Positions 21,460-32,496 of a DNA stretch of 64,000 nt are shown here, in pieces. The first letter of the stretch is position 1. The number at the start of each line of letters is the position of its first letter. Below the pieces are notes generated by a model. That model did not search any database and was not told the DNA's origin. It was given only the letters and a program-made list of their open reading frames with translations. The stretch is from contig CP099420.1 of NCBI GenBank assembly GCA_024114885.1, positions 2,046,001 to 2,110,000 on the forward strand. Reading direction: 5' to 3'. A program made the position numbers and the translations under genes. Source of the DNA: Septoria linicola (Eukaryota; Ascomycota; Dothideomycetes; Mycosphaerellales; Mycosphaerellaceae).

Positions 21460-23386
21460 ATGGACATCTTTCAGAGCGTCCAGGGCTACATCAACAAGAT
21501 GGTCTCGCAAGGAGACGTGAGCAGTGGTGGTGCCGCGAAGATGAAGATTCTGCTGCTGGATAGAGACACCGTATGCATATCTTGCGGCGGTCGGTCAGAT
21601 AATGTGCTGATGTTCTTAGGTGCCCATTGTATCGTCAGCAACCTCGCAGTCGGCGCTTCTGAATCACTCCGTCTATCTCACACAACGTCTCGATGACCAG
21701 AACCGCGAGAAGATGCGGCATCTGCGATGCTTGTGCTTTTTGCGGCCATCACCGGACAGCATACAGTTCCTCATTGACGAGTTCCGAGAGCCCAGATATG
21801 GGGAGTACCACATCTGTATGCCTTGTACCCACGCCAGAAAGCAAGCTAGAGCGACTTCTGACTGACACAGATTTCAGCAACATCATAAAAAAGTCATCAC
21901 TGGAACGCCTCGCCGAAGCAGATGACCATGAAGTCGTCAAGTCGATCGTCGAGTACTTTGCCGACTTCCTAGTAGTGAATCCCGAGTTGTGCTCATTGCC
22001 TCTATCTACAAGATTATGGTCTTCATCGCCAGATCTGTGGAATCAAGACAGTTTGACGCGAACAGTAGAGGGCGTTGTGGCAATACTTCTCTCGCTCAAA
22101 AAGAAGCCACTGATCAGATTTGAGAAGAACTCTTTACTGTGCAAGAAGCTGGCAACAGAAGTGCGATATGCAATGACACAGGAAGAACAGCTCTTCGAAT
22201 TCAGAAAACCGGACACGCCCCCGATCCTACTCCTAGTCGACAGGAGAGACGATCCGGTAACGCCACTTCTAACGCAATGGACATACCAGGCCATGGTTCA
22301 CGAGCTACTGGGCATCGAGAATGGCAGGGTCAATCTCAGCGATGTGCCCGAAGTCAGGCCCGAGTTCAAAGTGAGTAATACGGGACCCGGTAATGAGAAT
22401 GCAGCTAAAACCGCTTGCAGGAAATCGTGCTCTCGCAAGATCAAGATCCCTTCTTCGCGAAGAACATGTACCTCAACTTTGGTGATCTCGGTCAGAACGC
22501 CAAGGACTACGTTGAGCAATTCGCGTCGAAGCAGGCTTCAGGACAGAAACTTGACAGTATAGAGGACATGAAGCGCTTCGTGGAAGAGTACCCAGAATTT
22601 CGACGGCTGTCTGGAAACGTGACGAAGCACGTAACATTAGTGGGCGAGCTCTCTCGACGGGTAGGGACTGATAGTCTCCTTGATGTATCCGAGCTCGAAC
22701 AGAGTCTGGCTTGCAACGACAACCATTCTCAGGATGTCAAGAAGCTTCAGCAGTTGATCCAGGATCCGAGGATCCCCCCGAGCAACAAGCTGAGGCTCGT
22801 AGCAATATATGCCCTGCGATACACCGGTCACACCAACAACAATACCCCCGCTCTCATGGACCTTCTCGCAGTAGCCGGCAACATTTCCAGGCATCGCATA
22901 AACCTAATACCGAAACTTCTCACATACTCCCACAGCCTGCAGTCCATACCCCAGTCTGGCGGTATCCCCGATCTCTTCCAATCAAGCAACCTTTTCTCCG
23001 AGGCTCGATCTCGCTTCCAGCGTGGTCTCAAAGGTGTGGAGAATGTCTACACTCAGCACTCACCTCGGTTGGAGAACACGCTGCAAGACCTCATCAAAGG
23101 ACGTCTGAACATGGGTTCATATCCATTCGTGGAAGGTGGAGGGCAGACGAGGGACAAGCCTCAGGACATCATCGTCTTCATAGTCGGAGGCGCTACATAT
23201 GAAGAGGCAAAGATGGTTGCGCAAGTGAACGCAAGCAGTCCAGGAGTCCGAGTGGTTCTCGGTGGCACTGGCATACATAATAGCAATACCTTTCTCGACG
23301 AGGTGGAGGAAGCAGTAGACGCATGGCCAGAAGCGAAAGCTGACACAGCTGCTGGGAGATTGAGGCGGGAACTTGGGAGGGCATGA
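21460..23386 (+). CDS. VPS45: Vps45, Sec1/Munc18-family regulator of endosomal SNAREs
   Basis: Four exons: 21460-21570, 21620-21815, 21871-22370 and 22421-23386, giving 590 aa. Yeast Vps45 is 577 aa. Landmarks are MDIFQSVQGYINKMV at the start, KMKILLLDRDTVPIVS across intron 1, FSNIIKKSSLERLAEADDHE, the SM-protein block ILLLVDRRDDPVTPLLTQWT, EIVLSQDQDPFFAKNMYLNF after intron 3, and IIVFIVGGATYEEAKMV near the end. Vps45 binds the Tlg2 syntaxin and controls vesicle fusion at the trans-Golgi and endosome on the way to the vacuole. The acceptor at 21870 was chosen over the one at 21876 because it keeps the frame and gives YFSNIIKK. A Tlg1-type partner gene occurs at 54.7-55.5 kb. Confidence 0.95.
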
Positions 23387-24014
23387 TCGTTTGCAACGCT
23401 AGCGATAGATCGTTGCTGTGTCAAGCCCGTTACGGAGCTACCAAACGATGATTGATTGGTTGGTGTCCAAAGTTGATCTTCTACCAAGTGCACCATCCTG
23501 TCGAGCACGTGATAGGTCAAACAAGAAGTAAGCTGAATTCTGATCTTCAGGAGTTTCTATCGTGAAGCCCTGCTTGATCGTAATTCCTGTCAGTCATCGC
23601 TCTGATGAGGACGTCTACATCATCTGCGACCAGAACTGACAGCACTGCCGAAGTACACTTAACTTGCAATGGCTAGGGAGTTTCTAATTGCCAACAGCAA
23701 CTAATTGGCGTACGGAGAACATCATCCTATGCTGAAATGCTAAACAATTTGGAGTCTTCGCTGATAAATCTTATTCGACTTTACTTATGCTGGTAAGCGT
23801 CTATGACTTCTTCGCGCCAGCTCCCAAGTTCTCTTGGACAGTTCCGAGGGATCGATACGGTTTTCTGGTGATTCGACTGCTTTTGATAGCATAATTCGGG
23901 GAGCTAGAGGCTTCGATGATGCCAGTGCCCACTACGTGCTGTGATGCTATGGTGCTGAGCAATGACTATCGGTTGCCAACGAAATAGACAATCGTCTCCT
24001 GTCTTGTTCTGTGC
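23387..24014. other. Intergenic between convergent genes, nothing recognised
   Basis: 0.63 kb downstream of Vps45 and downstream of the minus-strand repeat protein. It is somewhat AT-richer than its flanks and has no coding signal that I could identify. Confidence 0.5.
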
Positions 24015-24496
24015 TCATGACTTTTCGGACTTTGTTCCTCCCTGAATAGTTCCTCCAATCGCACCATCTTCTGTGAATGCCGAACCGATGATACCATCTT
24101 TGCTGAAGGGCCCTCCCACAGAATCTGCTGCCGATCCTATTTTGCCGCTGGGTCACATCAGTATGCGGACCATATGATACTTGGACGCCGACTTACTCCG
24201 CCTTGAAAGCCCTTCCAACCACACCATCCTTGTCGAAGACACTTTTCTGAGAGGCTTCCTGCATAGTTCCACCTATAGCTCCCCCTTTCTCGAATTTTTC
24301 GCCTATTTTTCCATCGGACGCGAAAGGACCACCGACCTGGAAGTAGCAGATTGTGTCAGCATATTCCTAGTGAATTTCTCGCCTATCTTCTCTTAAAACC
24401 GACCTTTTCCGCAGTGGCTCCGATCTTCCCGTCTGATTCGAACTGACGACCAACGCTGTTCGGCTCGCTGGCATCGAGGCTGGGCTTGTCGGCCAT
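24015..24496 (-). CDS. Small glycine-rich protein made of FxxDGxIG repeats
   Basis: Three exons: 24496-24404, 24336-24197 and 24147-24015, giving 121 aa. Apart from a short start (MADKPSLDASEPNSVG), almost the whole chain is a repeat of F-x-x-D/G-G-x-I/V-G separated by short linkers: FESDGKIG, FASDGKIG, FEKGGAIGG, FDKDGVVG, FKADGKIG, FSKDGIIG and FTEDGAIGG. The first intron has an unusual donor (GTCGGT), and the same five bases GTCGG start exon 2, so the boundary could shift. The second has donor GTAAGT and acceptor GACCCAG and keeps the repeat in register. No signal peptide or membrane segment is visible. I do not know a function; the regular repeats suggest a small stacked beta structure or a hydrophilic stress-type protein. 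Confidence 0.8.
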
Positions 24497-25292
24497 TTCT
24501 GTGAGGAAAGGATGGTCAGTTGGGTGGTCCATGATGTTCATCCAAGATGGGCGAAGTATAAGTATTCGTACTTGACGTGTAAACTGAGAATTGGCGGGTA
24601 GAAATGCGAGTTGATAGTCTTGTGAATCGTGTGAGAGACATTTGTGTTTGTTCTTGAATAAGATGATACCAGAAGTGATGTATATCGATGAGAGCTTTCT
24701 GTGTGTAGATCAATGGGCTCCTCTGACGTTGCTATGTGTAGGTGTGTTGTGCCACATGCAGCAGTATGTCAACATATAGCTGTCATACATCGTGCTACGT
24801 TTGGCCATGTACGTCACTATAGGTCTGGAACTGGTAGCGAGCCGCCAGACGCTTGCCGTGCAGGCTACGTGTGGAATGCACGGGTATCATCTTCGTGCTT
24901 CTCAGTTTGCGTATGCGAAGACCATCACCAAGATGAAGCGAAGTCGATATGTAGATGGCCGTGCAAGACAGGCAAGATGTGCAAGGGTAGGAGCTTGTCG
25001 ACCTGTTCGGTTGCGCTTGCCAGATGCGGCTAGACCGTTTCTGCCAAACTCTACCTGAACGCGACACGACACGTTCACTCACTTGCTGCGAATTGCACGG
25101 CCAGCTACATAAAGTACAACAATCTCTGCGCTCTGCAATATTCGGCCTCGAATGAATCCAGGCCGCGATATCAGAGCGCTGTGGAAGATCTCCGAAAGCG
25201 TCGCACAGTTGGCGCGCCTCATCGCTGAAAGCAACACACATGATCTCCATTTGCTCTGAGCCATGCGCGCACTGAACATCACTCTTTAGATC
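24497..25292. promoter_or_regulatory. Divergent intergenic region
   Basis: 0.8 kb between the repeat-protein gene (minus) and the F-box gene (plus). It should carry both promoters. No gene was recognised. Confidence 0.5.
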
Positions 25293-26986
25293 ATGGACCA
25301 ATTGCCCGTGGAGCTGCTGGCTCACATAGCTGAGGACTGTGATCACAAGTCACAGAAGCAGCTTCGATCGACCACTAAAGCTCTCCACGACCTTGCAACA
25401 CCTCTCGTCTTTGATCAAATCTATGTTGCAACATTCAAGCACAGTGTTGTCAAGCTGAAAAAACTGGCGTCTTCTCATTTGGCGAAATATGTGCATAAGC
25501 TCACCTTCTTCTCCGACACCTTGCCAAAATACAGCAAGGTAATCTTTTCCGGCATGGGTCACGCACAAGGCTTACACTATCTAACACTTATATATAGGCC
25601 CAATGGCAGCGAAGCATTGACCAACGACCTGGATTTCGCCAATGGCGACAAGAAAACGAGCATCAGTATCCAGATGAACCTGAAAACGATGACCCCCCCG
25701 ACTTCGTGAACGATGTGTGTCTTAGAGCCACGAGAGCTTATGGGAGTCTACCTCGTCATCACTTTACAGCCTCAGAACTGGATTTGGGCTGGAAAGCGTT
25801 CCAACGCTACTACAAAGAACAAGAAGCCTGGGCAGATTACCGAGAAGCACGATCGTTTCGAGAGGCCTTCTGCAAGCTGGGGAATGTGCGGAAAGTTGTT
25901 GCGGCAGCTGCTGTGCGCAGTAATGAAGATTGCAACAAATGGCCATTCTGGTCTAGACTTTATCGGGAAATGCTTGTTGGTCCTAACGACTGGAAACATG
26001 GCTACTGCATGGACGAGGCGATGCATGACTATGAGGACCAGAAGCTACCATTCAAGCTAGCCGAGAGAGCGACTCTCTGTCTCTTGGAAGGTTTGTCACT
26101 GCTGAATGGGAAGAATTTGGACAGCTTCAGTTCAGTCGCGAGTATGACATTGCAGCATATCATGGTGTCTGGAACCACATTGATCGAAAATTGGCACAGG
26201 GGTCCTGTACAGCCAGCAGACTTGCTTCGTGATGCGCACCTTCAAGAACCGCGGCGATTATGGCTTGCACAGCCCTTTGTGCACCTTACAGATCTCTCAA
26301 TGCGTTTCGATTGCGATGACAGTCTCAACGGTTACTTCATCTCTGAGATCATTCACCAGATTCTGGTCGGCGCAAGAGAGCTTCGCCGTCTTACGCTGAT
26401 AGTAGAAAACACGGACGACGTGTTCGATATTCCTGATGACGCGAACGATGATGAAGACGGTACATTTACCTACAGCGGCCACGCACGCCTTTTCCAAGTG
26501 GACAGACCAATCTGGCCGCACATCCAGCATCTTGCGCTGAGCACATTCGTCTCGGCTAGGAACTTTGTAAATTTCCTCAAGCTGCACGCGTCTACACTAC
26601 GATCTCTCGAATTGCGCCGAACAGCCGTCTTCGACGCGCCGTCCCTGCTCGAGCAGATCCCAAAGGTCATTCAGCTCGACCATGTGTATGTGAAAGGACT
26701 GAATCATCACGGCGCTCCTCTTCCACACGATGACGACGTCTCTCCATCAGTATATGCGGATCCATGGCTGTTGTCTGATGGCACGGACTTTGACGCACCG
26801 TACGAGATGTCGATGAAAGCATACTTGCTTGGCAAGACATCAGAAATGCCTGACTTGTCTCAAGATCACTTGGGGTCGATGGGTCCGGACCAACGAACAG
26901 ACAGAATTGGCACTGAGCCATACTATACAGTGTTCGGCCGCCGGGACGGGACTTTCGACTCTCCTCTCCCCGGTCTGGAATTCTAA
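25293..26986 (+). CDS. F-box-like protein
   Basis: Two exons, 25293-25538 and 25598-26986, give 544 aa. The intron has donor GTAATC and acceptor TATATATAG and joins KYSK to AQWQRS in frame. The N-terminus MDQLPVELLAHIAEDCD, then KQLRSTTKALHDLATPLVFD, matches the F-box pattern L-P-x-E-L-L..I...L.....L..TCK. The remainder has leucine-rich stretches such as LFQVDRPIWPHIQHLALSTF and LKLHASTLRSLELRRTAVF, resembling the irregular leucine-rich repeats of fungal F-box proteins. Such proteins usually join Skp1 and cullin to choose targets for ubiquitylation, or act without a ligase. The target is unknown. The divergence from textbook F-boxes makes the call good but not certain. Confidence 0.82.
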
Positions 26987-27337
26987 GGTCAAGGAGCTTG
27001 GAGCAAGAGGACAAAATCTGCCATTGGTCTGCTCTGGAACGGCTGACATTGTGTTCATACCGCATTCCGTGGCTCGTTGTGAAGACTTGCCTCTTCGAGG
27101 CTGCTATCTTCAGCATCCAGGGACGCCTCTCTATGTGCCTCCCGCTCCCAGCGGATGTGCAGTATGTAGCTGTCTATGTGCAGGACGTAATGCTGAGCTT
27201 CGATTGGCACAGTGCTTCCATGAGCGCTTGGGCTATCCATGGCTTATCCCTGAGGTCTTGGCCGGGCCTGCCTCCAACAATTCTCACATGCAAATGCTGT
27301 GCTGACCTCATCACAATATCTGCCACTTCTCGATCCT
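26987..27337. other. Intergenic between convergent genes
   Basis: Presumed 3' ends of the F-box gene and of the bL19m gene. Nothing else was recognised. Confidence 0.5.
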
Positions 27338-28156
27338 CTACCGCTTCGAGCCCTTCTTGTTACTCTTCTTCTTATGACTGTTCCCATCCCTCCCCTTTGC
27401 CCCACGACTCGCCAGATTGCCTCCCAGCCTAGTCTTCTGATATTGCCTGACAATACCCTCGACGCTTCCAATATCATGCTTCGCCTGCCGCACGTAGTAC
27501 AACTTCGCACGTCTCGCTCTCTTCTCCTTCCTCTGCACAATTTCTATTCCTTCCACGTTTGGCGAGTAGACTTTGAACCACATCTCCACTCCTACTCTCG
27601 TCAAATGGTTTCGTAGAAGAATCGCGGTGTCGATTGGACTGTTTCGTTGTCGGATGTTGAGACATATGCCGGAGAAGTCGTCGCCATTTTTTAAGCGCAC
27701 GAGGAGAATGTCGCCGGGGTGTACTCTTTCGGGATTCTCTTTTGAGAAGAGGCGTGTTCGTGCTCCAGATGGGTCGAGAAGTGTGAGTTGGTCTTGAGTG
27801 ATCTGTGCAATGGGATCTTTGCATGCTTTGAGCGTTGATCGAGGAGGAGGTATCGTGGGAATTCTACGGAGGCCCTCGTCGAAACCTGGTGTATTGAGTT
27901 AGTCGCAGCTTCTGCATCCAAGACAGAAATTCAGCATACGGTTCTGCTTTGTGGCCACTGACGGCCTGAATCCTTTTGAAGGGAGGGGATATTTCGACGT
28001 CGGCGCAATTGATGGATACAGGTCGCGCTGCTTGGGGATGTCTTCCGAGATGGCTGAAGTCGCGTATCTTCTGCATATTTGGCGTTCAGCTCTGCATTGT
28101 CGCAACGCCTGTTTCAAGCCAGCCAGCGGCCGTACAGACTGAATCGAGTTCGACAT
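27338..28156 (-). CDS. IMG1: Mitochondrial large-subunit ribosomal protein bL19m
   Basis: Exons 28156-27940 and 27885-27338 give 254 aa. The intron (donor GTATGC, branch-like CTAAC, acceptor ACACCAG) splits the Arg codon in NRFDEGLRR. The N-terminus is basic and low in acidic residues (MSNSIQSVRPLAGLKQAL, RRYATSAIS), as expected of a mitochondrial targeting peptide. The bL19 fold follows with ERVHPGDILLVRLKNGDDFS, GICLNIRQRNSPIDTAILLR and FKVYSPNVEGIEIVQRKEKR. A Lys-rich tail (SHKKKSNKKGSKR) ends the protein. Yeast Img1 is shorter (169 aa). The gene diverges from the Yah1-like gene. Confidence 0.9.
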
Positions 28157-28360
28157 GGTTGTGTAAGTGATTTGTTGAAGTCGCTGGTCTGATGCTCAAT
28201 GCAGTTCATCTACGAGGCTCACTTTGCGGTCCCCCGGCTTGGCAGATTTGAAGTGAAGCTCTCAGTGCATCCGAAGATGATGACCACGCGGTCCACTTTC
28301 TTTCGCGGACTCGATCTCGCCATTGCACGACCACCCAGCCCTGTGCTTCTTTCTGCGACA
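28157..28360. promoter_or_regulatory. Short bidirectional promoter, bL19m / ferredoxin
   Basis: About 204 bp separate two ATGs that point away from each other, and both products are mitochondrial. The space is too small for two independent promoters, so shared control is likely. The plus-strand reading frame is open upstream of 28361, so the promoter could be narrower still. Confidence 0.5.
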
Positions 28361-29084
28361 ATGGCAAGCAGATCAGCGGTTTCAAGAGCCATATCATCAA
28401 CAACGATACGAGCCAGCACACAGCATACCACCAAATGTGACTGGCAATCGATACAGCGTCGAGGCTTGCAGACGCATACATTCGCAAGCAGAACACATCT
28501 ATCGCCACTGCCCAACAGGACATCGATCAGCAGGCTTGCACCTTCTTCCTGGACCAACTCACCCAGAAAATCTCCTACCGCACCAGCACGACGGACTTTT
28601 GCATCATCACCTGCACGACAACATGGAGATCTCACGCCGCCGAAGCCGGGCGAGGAGCGCAAAGTGACATTCGTTGACAAAGAAGGACAAGAATGGACAT
28701 TTGAAGTCTCAGACGGCGACAATCTATTAGATATTGCCCAAGCAAACGACCTAGAAATGGAAGGCGCATGTGGAGGGAGTTGCGCGTGTAGTACGTGCCA
28801 TATTATTGTTGCAGGAGACGAGATGTACGATAAGATGGTATGTTCGCCATCGCAAAACCAGAGTCAAGATCGATATTGTAGAGGGTTGCATGCTAACCAT
28901 TTTTCTCTTGCAGGAGGAACCTTCAGACGACGAGAACGACATGCTGGATCTCGCCTTTGGACTGACGGAGACGAGTAGACTTGGCTGCCAGGTCGTAATG
29001 AGCAAAGAGCTAGACGGTCTGGTCGTCAAGCTGCCTTCGATGACTCGCAACCTGCAAGCGTCGGATTTCGCGGACAAGAAGTAG
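28361..29084 (+). CDS. YAH1: Mitochondrial [2Fe-2S] ferredoxin, Yah1/adrenodoxin type
   Basis: Exons 28361-28837 and 28914-29084 give 215 aa. The intron has donor GTATGT and acceptor TTCTCTTGCAG and joins YDKM to EEPSDDENDMLDLAF. Residues 1-90 are Ser/Arg-rich without acidic residues, a typical long presequence ending near RRTFASSPARQ. The iron-sulfur ligands are the Cys of EGACGGSCACSTCHIIV (spacing C-x5-C-x2-C) and the fourth Cys in TSRLGCQVVMS. Yah1 donates electrons for iron-sulfur cluster assembly, heme A and ubiquinone synthesis. An upstream in-frame ATG exists at 28280, but the start at 28361 (MASRSAVSRAISS) gives the better targeting peptide. Confidence 0.95.
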
Positions 29085-29640
29085 CGTATCCCAGATCTCT
29101 GTCAGTTCGACACAATAAGTTGATGAGAATCGGATGAAAACATTCTGTATAGATGGGCAGCAACCCACGTTGCACAGTGGAGAGCTTGAAAACTGTACAG
29201 TATAATACATTGATGACTGCACGGCCTGAAAGAAAGGGACGGCGACCCAGAAATATCTCCATTCTGCTCTGCTCCCTTGGCTCTATCAGTCAGCCTGTTT
29301 CTTTGGGTTCTGACTTGTGATCTATAGACACTTATCTGCTGACGACCGAGCAGCTGTCACATTGCCTCGATGATCCGCTGCGCGAATTGTAAAGCTGCAA
29401 AAACCTCGCAATCGAGCTTTGTGGAGCTGGAGAATCGAAACGGTAGCTCTAGAGGCTATTGAGATGTGTAGACTCTTCATTGACATGCTCATCTCGTTCA
29501 AAGAATACATTAGGTATTACATCTCAGGCGTTCGTGACTCGTTATGCCATATCTATGCGCCGCATACAATTTGCGTAATGTCAAAGCAGTCTCCACCAGG
29601 ACTAGCAGCAGACAAGAAGTTACAAGATCGTGCAGTGATC
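29085..29640. other. Intergenic between convergent genes, nothing recognised
   Basis: 0.56 kb between the ferredoxin stop and the MINDY-type stop. No coding signal was found. Confidence 0.5.
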
Positions 29641-32496
29641 CTACATAACGACACACCTCTCATCAGTGTCCTTGACGGTCGCCGCGCCTTGGACTCTACC
29701 ACCCGGCTGCTGAGAATAAGGAGGACTCTGATTTTGAGCGTGGCTAGGCCGCCTCTGTATTCTATTCCCGCTGTCTCGGCGATTATGTCCAGGCATGCTG
29801 TTCACTGTTGTTGAGCTCTGCTGGGCATACGCGCTCTGCCGCCTCAAATGATCCAACGTGTTAAGCGGATTACCCTGAGCTGGGTTTGCAGTGGCTCCCG
29901 CAGGTCGATATGGTCGATCGTGTGAGGACTGCTCGTAGGTAGGAGGGGCATCGGGGTTGGAGGCATCGGCTGGCCTGTTCACTGCTGGTCGGCCTTGAGG
30001 GCGCGAAGGATTTGTCGAGACTGGGATGTTGCCACTGCTCTGCCGTGGCGATCTTTGATTGCGGCGAGGTGGTATCTGTGGAGGGCGTTCGTTGCTTTCT
30101 CCTGATAGATACCGCTCGGAAAGTTCGCGCTCTCTTCGTCGTCGCTCATCGGCTTGACGCTGCTGGTCTTCCTCTTCTTCCTGTAGCTGAAGAGCCAGAG
30201 CCAGATCGTGATCTTCCTGCTCAGATGCTGTAAGCTGTGCCGACCCCGTAATGCCTGAATCGTCGTTCTGCTGCGGTGGCGTCGTCACATTGGAGGTCGG
30301 CCTCGGGCCCGGTAGAGGCGGTGGTACCTCTGAGCTCGAGTCCTGTACCCGTGGTCTGTTCGTCCTGGTTCTGCTTTGGACCGTCTCCCAGCCTTCATTG
30401 CCGCCGCCAGAGTTGCCTTGGTTTAGATTCGCGTTTTCACCATGACTAACACTGCGGAAATCTCCACTGAAGTGCTCCGAAGCAGCACCATTCACGTCGA
30501 CTAGACTCTCCCATACAATTTCTGCGTGAGAGCCGTAGCCCTGATCAGTGACAAGCGTCATTAATGCACCATGTCGCGGCTCCTTGTACAGCGTGCTGAA
30601 GTGGTCGTTGCGGAAGAGAATCGCAATTTGACCAGACTGTAGGCTCTGCGAGATCGACTCCAACCCGTGATCCGTAAGTTGTGTTGGCCAGTTGTTTAAG
30701 AACCCTTTGATAGTGATTATATCCTCTAGCATCTGCTGTTCTTGGAAGTTCAGCCCTTCTGTCCGCTGCTTGTGCTCAAGTTCTGCTTCGGCAAATTGGA
30801 TGTTCTGGGCATCTTCGAAAGTTTTCGCATTGCGCTCGAAAGCATGGTACACTGGCGTGTCTTTCGGCGCAGTCCACCCATGTATCAATGGAATGTTGAA
30901 AGTCGAGTATAGACGCATCTCTCTCGTTTCTTCGAAACTGCCAGGCTTGTTCTGAGCACGATCTAGAGGATGGACGCCATTCATTGCCTTCGGATGGCCA
31001 TCGTAAGACCCTCGTGGAGTCTGCACAGGAGTGATGAATCGCGGGTTGACGTTCATGCCAGTATGAAGAGCGAGAAGGAAAGCATAAAGCTCGCTCACGT
31101 CTGGTAAGCTGTGGGCAGTGTCGCCTCTTCGGCCTGACATCAGTTCGTCAAAGACTGCATCTAGAAGCAGACCTAGCGACACCTGTTCTCGCGTTCTCAA
31201 GGTCTCGACAAGGGGCGTGTCCATATCGAGAGGTGTCGATAGTACCAGGGCATTGACCAATGCGAGTAGTGGACACGGGCCATTCTCATTCTGCGTGAGA
31301 ACTGGAGAGGATCGCATCTTGTCTCGGTCCTGCCAATTGATGTGCTTGATCTGATAGTGCTCGTTGCGTTTCCTCTCCTGCGTGCGCGGCGTCTCGGGGA
31401 CCGCGACTGGCGCAGAAGAAGAGGAAGCAACTGGGAGGTCGGTAGATATCGGCGGCGGAGGTCGGCTTGCTCGCGGCTCGACATGATCGATCAGTGGTCC
31501 AGCGGGACCAGGAGGCGGACCAGGAGGTGGCGCATATTGAGGTTGCTGCTCTACTTGCATGGCAGGTTCGGCCTGAACCGGAGGTGCTGGAAAGTAAGCT
31601 GGCGAATCTGAGCCCGGTAGCGCGATGGGTATATTGCCATGTTCGGGTGAGGCAGCTGAGAATGCTTCTTTTGGTGGAGGTGGAGGAGATGGCGATTTGC
31701 TTTCCGCCCACGGATTCGTCACTGGAAGTGTGTTGACATGTTGCGATACTGGCGCAAAAGGAGGCTGTCCCTGCTGAGGCACAACAATCTCTTCTGCAGT
31801 CTGATATGTAGGACTTGCCAAGGGCTTGTCGCCAAGCGACAGATGTGAGAGCTCATCTGCGGGCGTCCTGACCGTAGGAAGCTCTACAGGCGGAGCAGGT
31901 GGTGCTTGGCTGGGTGGTGCTGGAGGCGCATGCGAAGGCTGCTGCCATATCGGCTGGCTATTTTCTGTTTCCTTTGAAGTACTCTCATGCACGAGGCCAT
32001 TTTGCTTGTGGTAGGGATTGTTCGATTCGAGTGCCCATGGATTCGCCTGTGTCTCCGCGTCGTACTTTTGGATCTCGTTCCTCACTCCAACAGCTCCTTT
32101 GGCAGGGCCCGGCCGCAAGATCGAGGGCAGCTCACTTTCGTTCCTCGCATGCTTCTTGATATCCTGGTTGCTGGGGGTGATCCTCAACGGCTGTGGGATC
32201 TCGACGAAGCCATCGGGAGACTCGACATCTCGTTCCGTGTCGTCCGAGTCCCACGTGCCATGCGAACTGACATCTGAGTCTCGCCGCCTCTTTTCCCGTG
32301 CCGCATTCATGTCGATCAGATCGAAAGCGGGCGATGTGTTCAGGTCTGAGCTATAGACACTGCTGGCCGTCTTTGGGTCCTCATCCTTCGTCGGTGTCGT
32401 AGGATATGGGACGGCGCCATTGGTGGTAGTCGATTGAGTCGCCGCATTTGCCTGTGCCGTGTCGACGGTAGGAGTGACTGGTTTCCGGCTCACCAT
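29641..32496 (-). CDS. MINDY-family (FAM63) deubiquitinase with C-terminal CaaX motif
   Basis: A single exon of 951 aa. Residues 1-385 are low-complexity and Pro/Ser/Glu-rich. The MINDY catalytic domain starts near HYQIKHINWQDRDKMRSSPV. The oxyanion Gln and nucleophile Cys are in QNENGPCPLLALVNAL (about residues 402-408, exact six-residue spacing), and the catalytic His in LFRNDHFSTLY (about 630). MINDY enzymes trim long Lys48-linked ubiquitin chains. Near residue 760 a helix EQEDHDLALALQLQEEEEDQ matches a MIU/UIM ubiquitin-binding motif. The last four residues, CVVM, form a CaaX box, which predicts farnesylation and membrane attachment. The catalytic assignment is strong; prenylation is an inference. 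Confidence 0.95.
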   Translation of the reverse strand: MVSRKPVTPTVDTAQANAATQSTTTNGAVPYPTTPTKDEDPKTASSVYSSDLNTSPAFDLIDMNAAREKRRRDSDVSSHGTWDSDDTERDVESPDGFVEIPQPLRITPSNQDIKKHARNESELPSILRPGPAKGAVGVRNEIQKYDAETQANPWALESNNPYHKQNGLVHESTSKETENSQPIWQQPSHAPPAPPSQAPPAPPVELPTVRTPADELSHLSLGDKPLASPTYQTAEEIVVPQQGQPPFAPVSQHVNTLPVTNPWAESKSPSPPPPPKEAFSAASPEHGNIPIALPGSDSPAYFPAPPVQAEPAMQVEQQPQYAPPPGPPPGPAGPLIDHVEPRASRPPPPISTDLPVASSSSAPVAVPETPRTQERKRNEHYQIKHINWQDRDKMRSSPVLTQNENGPCPLLALVNALVLSTPLDMDTPLVETLRTREQVSLGLLLDAVFDELMSGRRGDTAHSLPDVSELYAFLLALHTGMNVNPRFITPVQTPRGSYDGHPKAMNGVHPLDRAQNKPGSFEETREMRLYSTFNIPLIHGWTAPKDTPVYHAFERNAKTFEDAQNIQFAEAELEHKQRTEGLNFQEQQMLEDIITIKGFLNNWPTQLTDHGLESISQSLQSGQIAILFRNDHFSTLYKEPRHGALMTLVTDQGYGSHAEIVWESLVDVNGAASEHFSGDFRSVSHGENANLNQGNSGGGNEGWETVQSRTRTNRPRVQDSSSEVPPPLPGPRPTSNVTTPPQQNDDSGITGSAQLTASEQEDHDLALALQLQEEEEDQQRQADERRRRERELSERYLSGESNERPPQIPPRRNQRSPRQSSGNIPVSTNPSRPQGRPAVNRPADASNPDAPPTYEQSSHDRPYRPAGATANPAQGNPLNTLDHLRRQSAYAQQSSTTVNSMPGHNRRDSGNRIQRRPSHAQNQSPPYSQQPGGRVQGAATVKDTDERCVVM

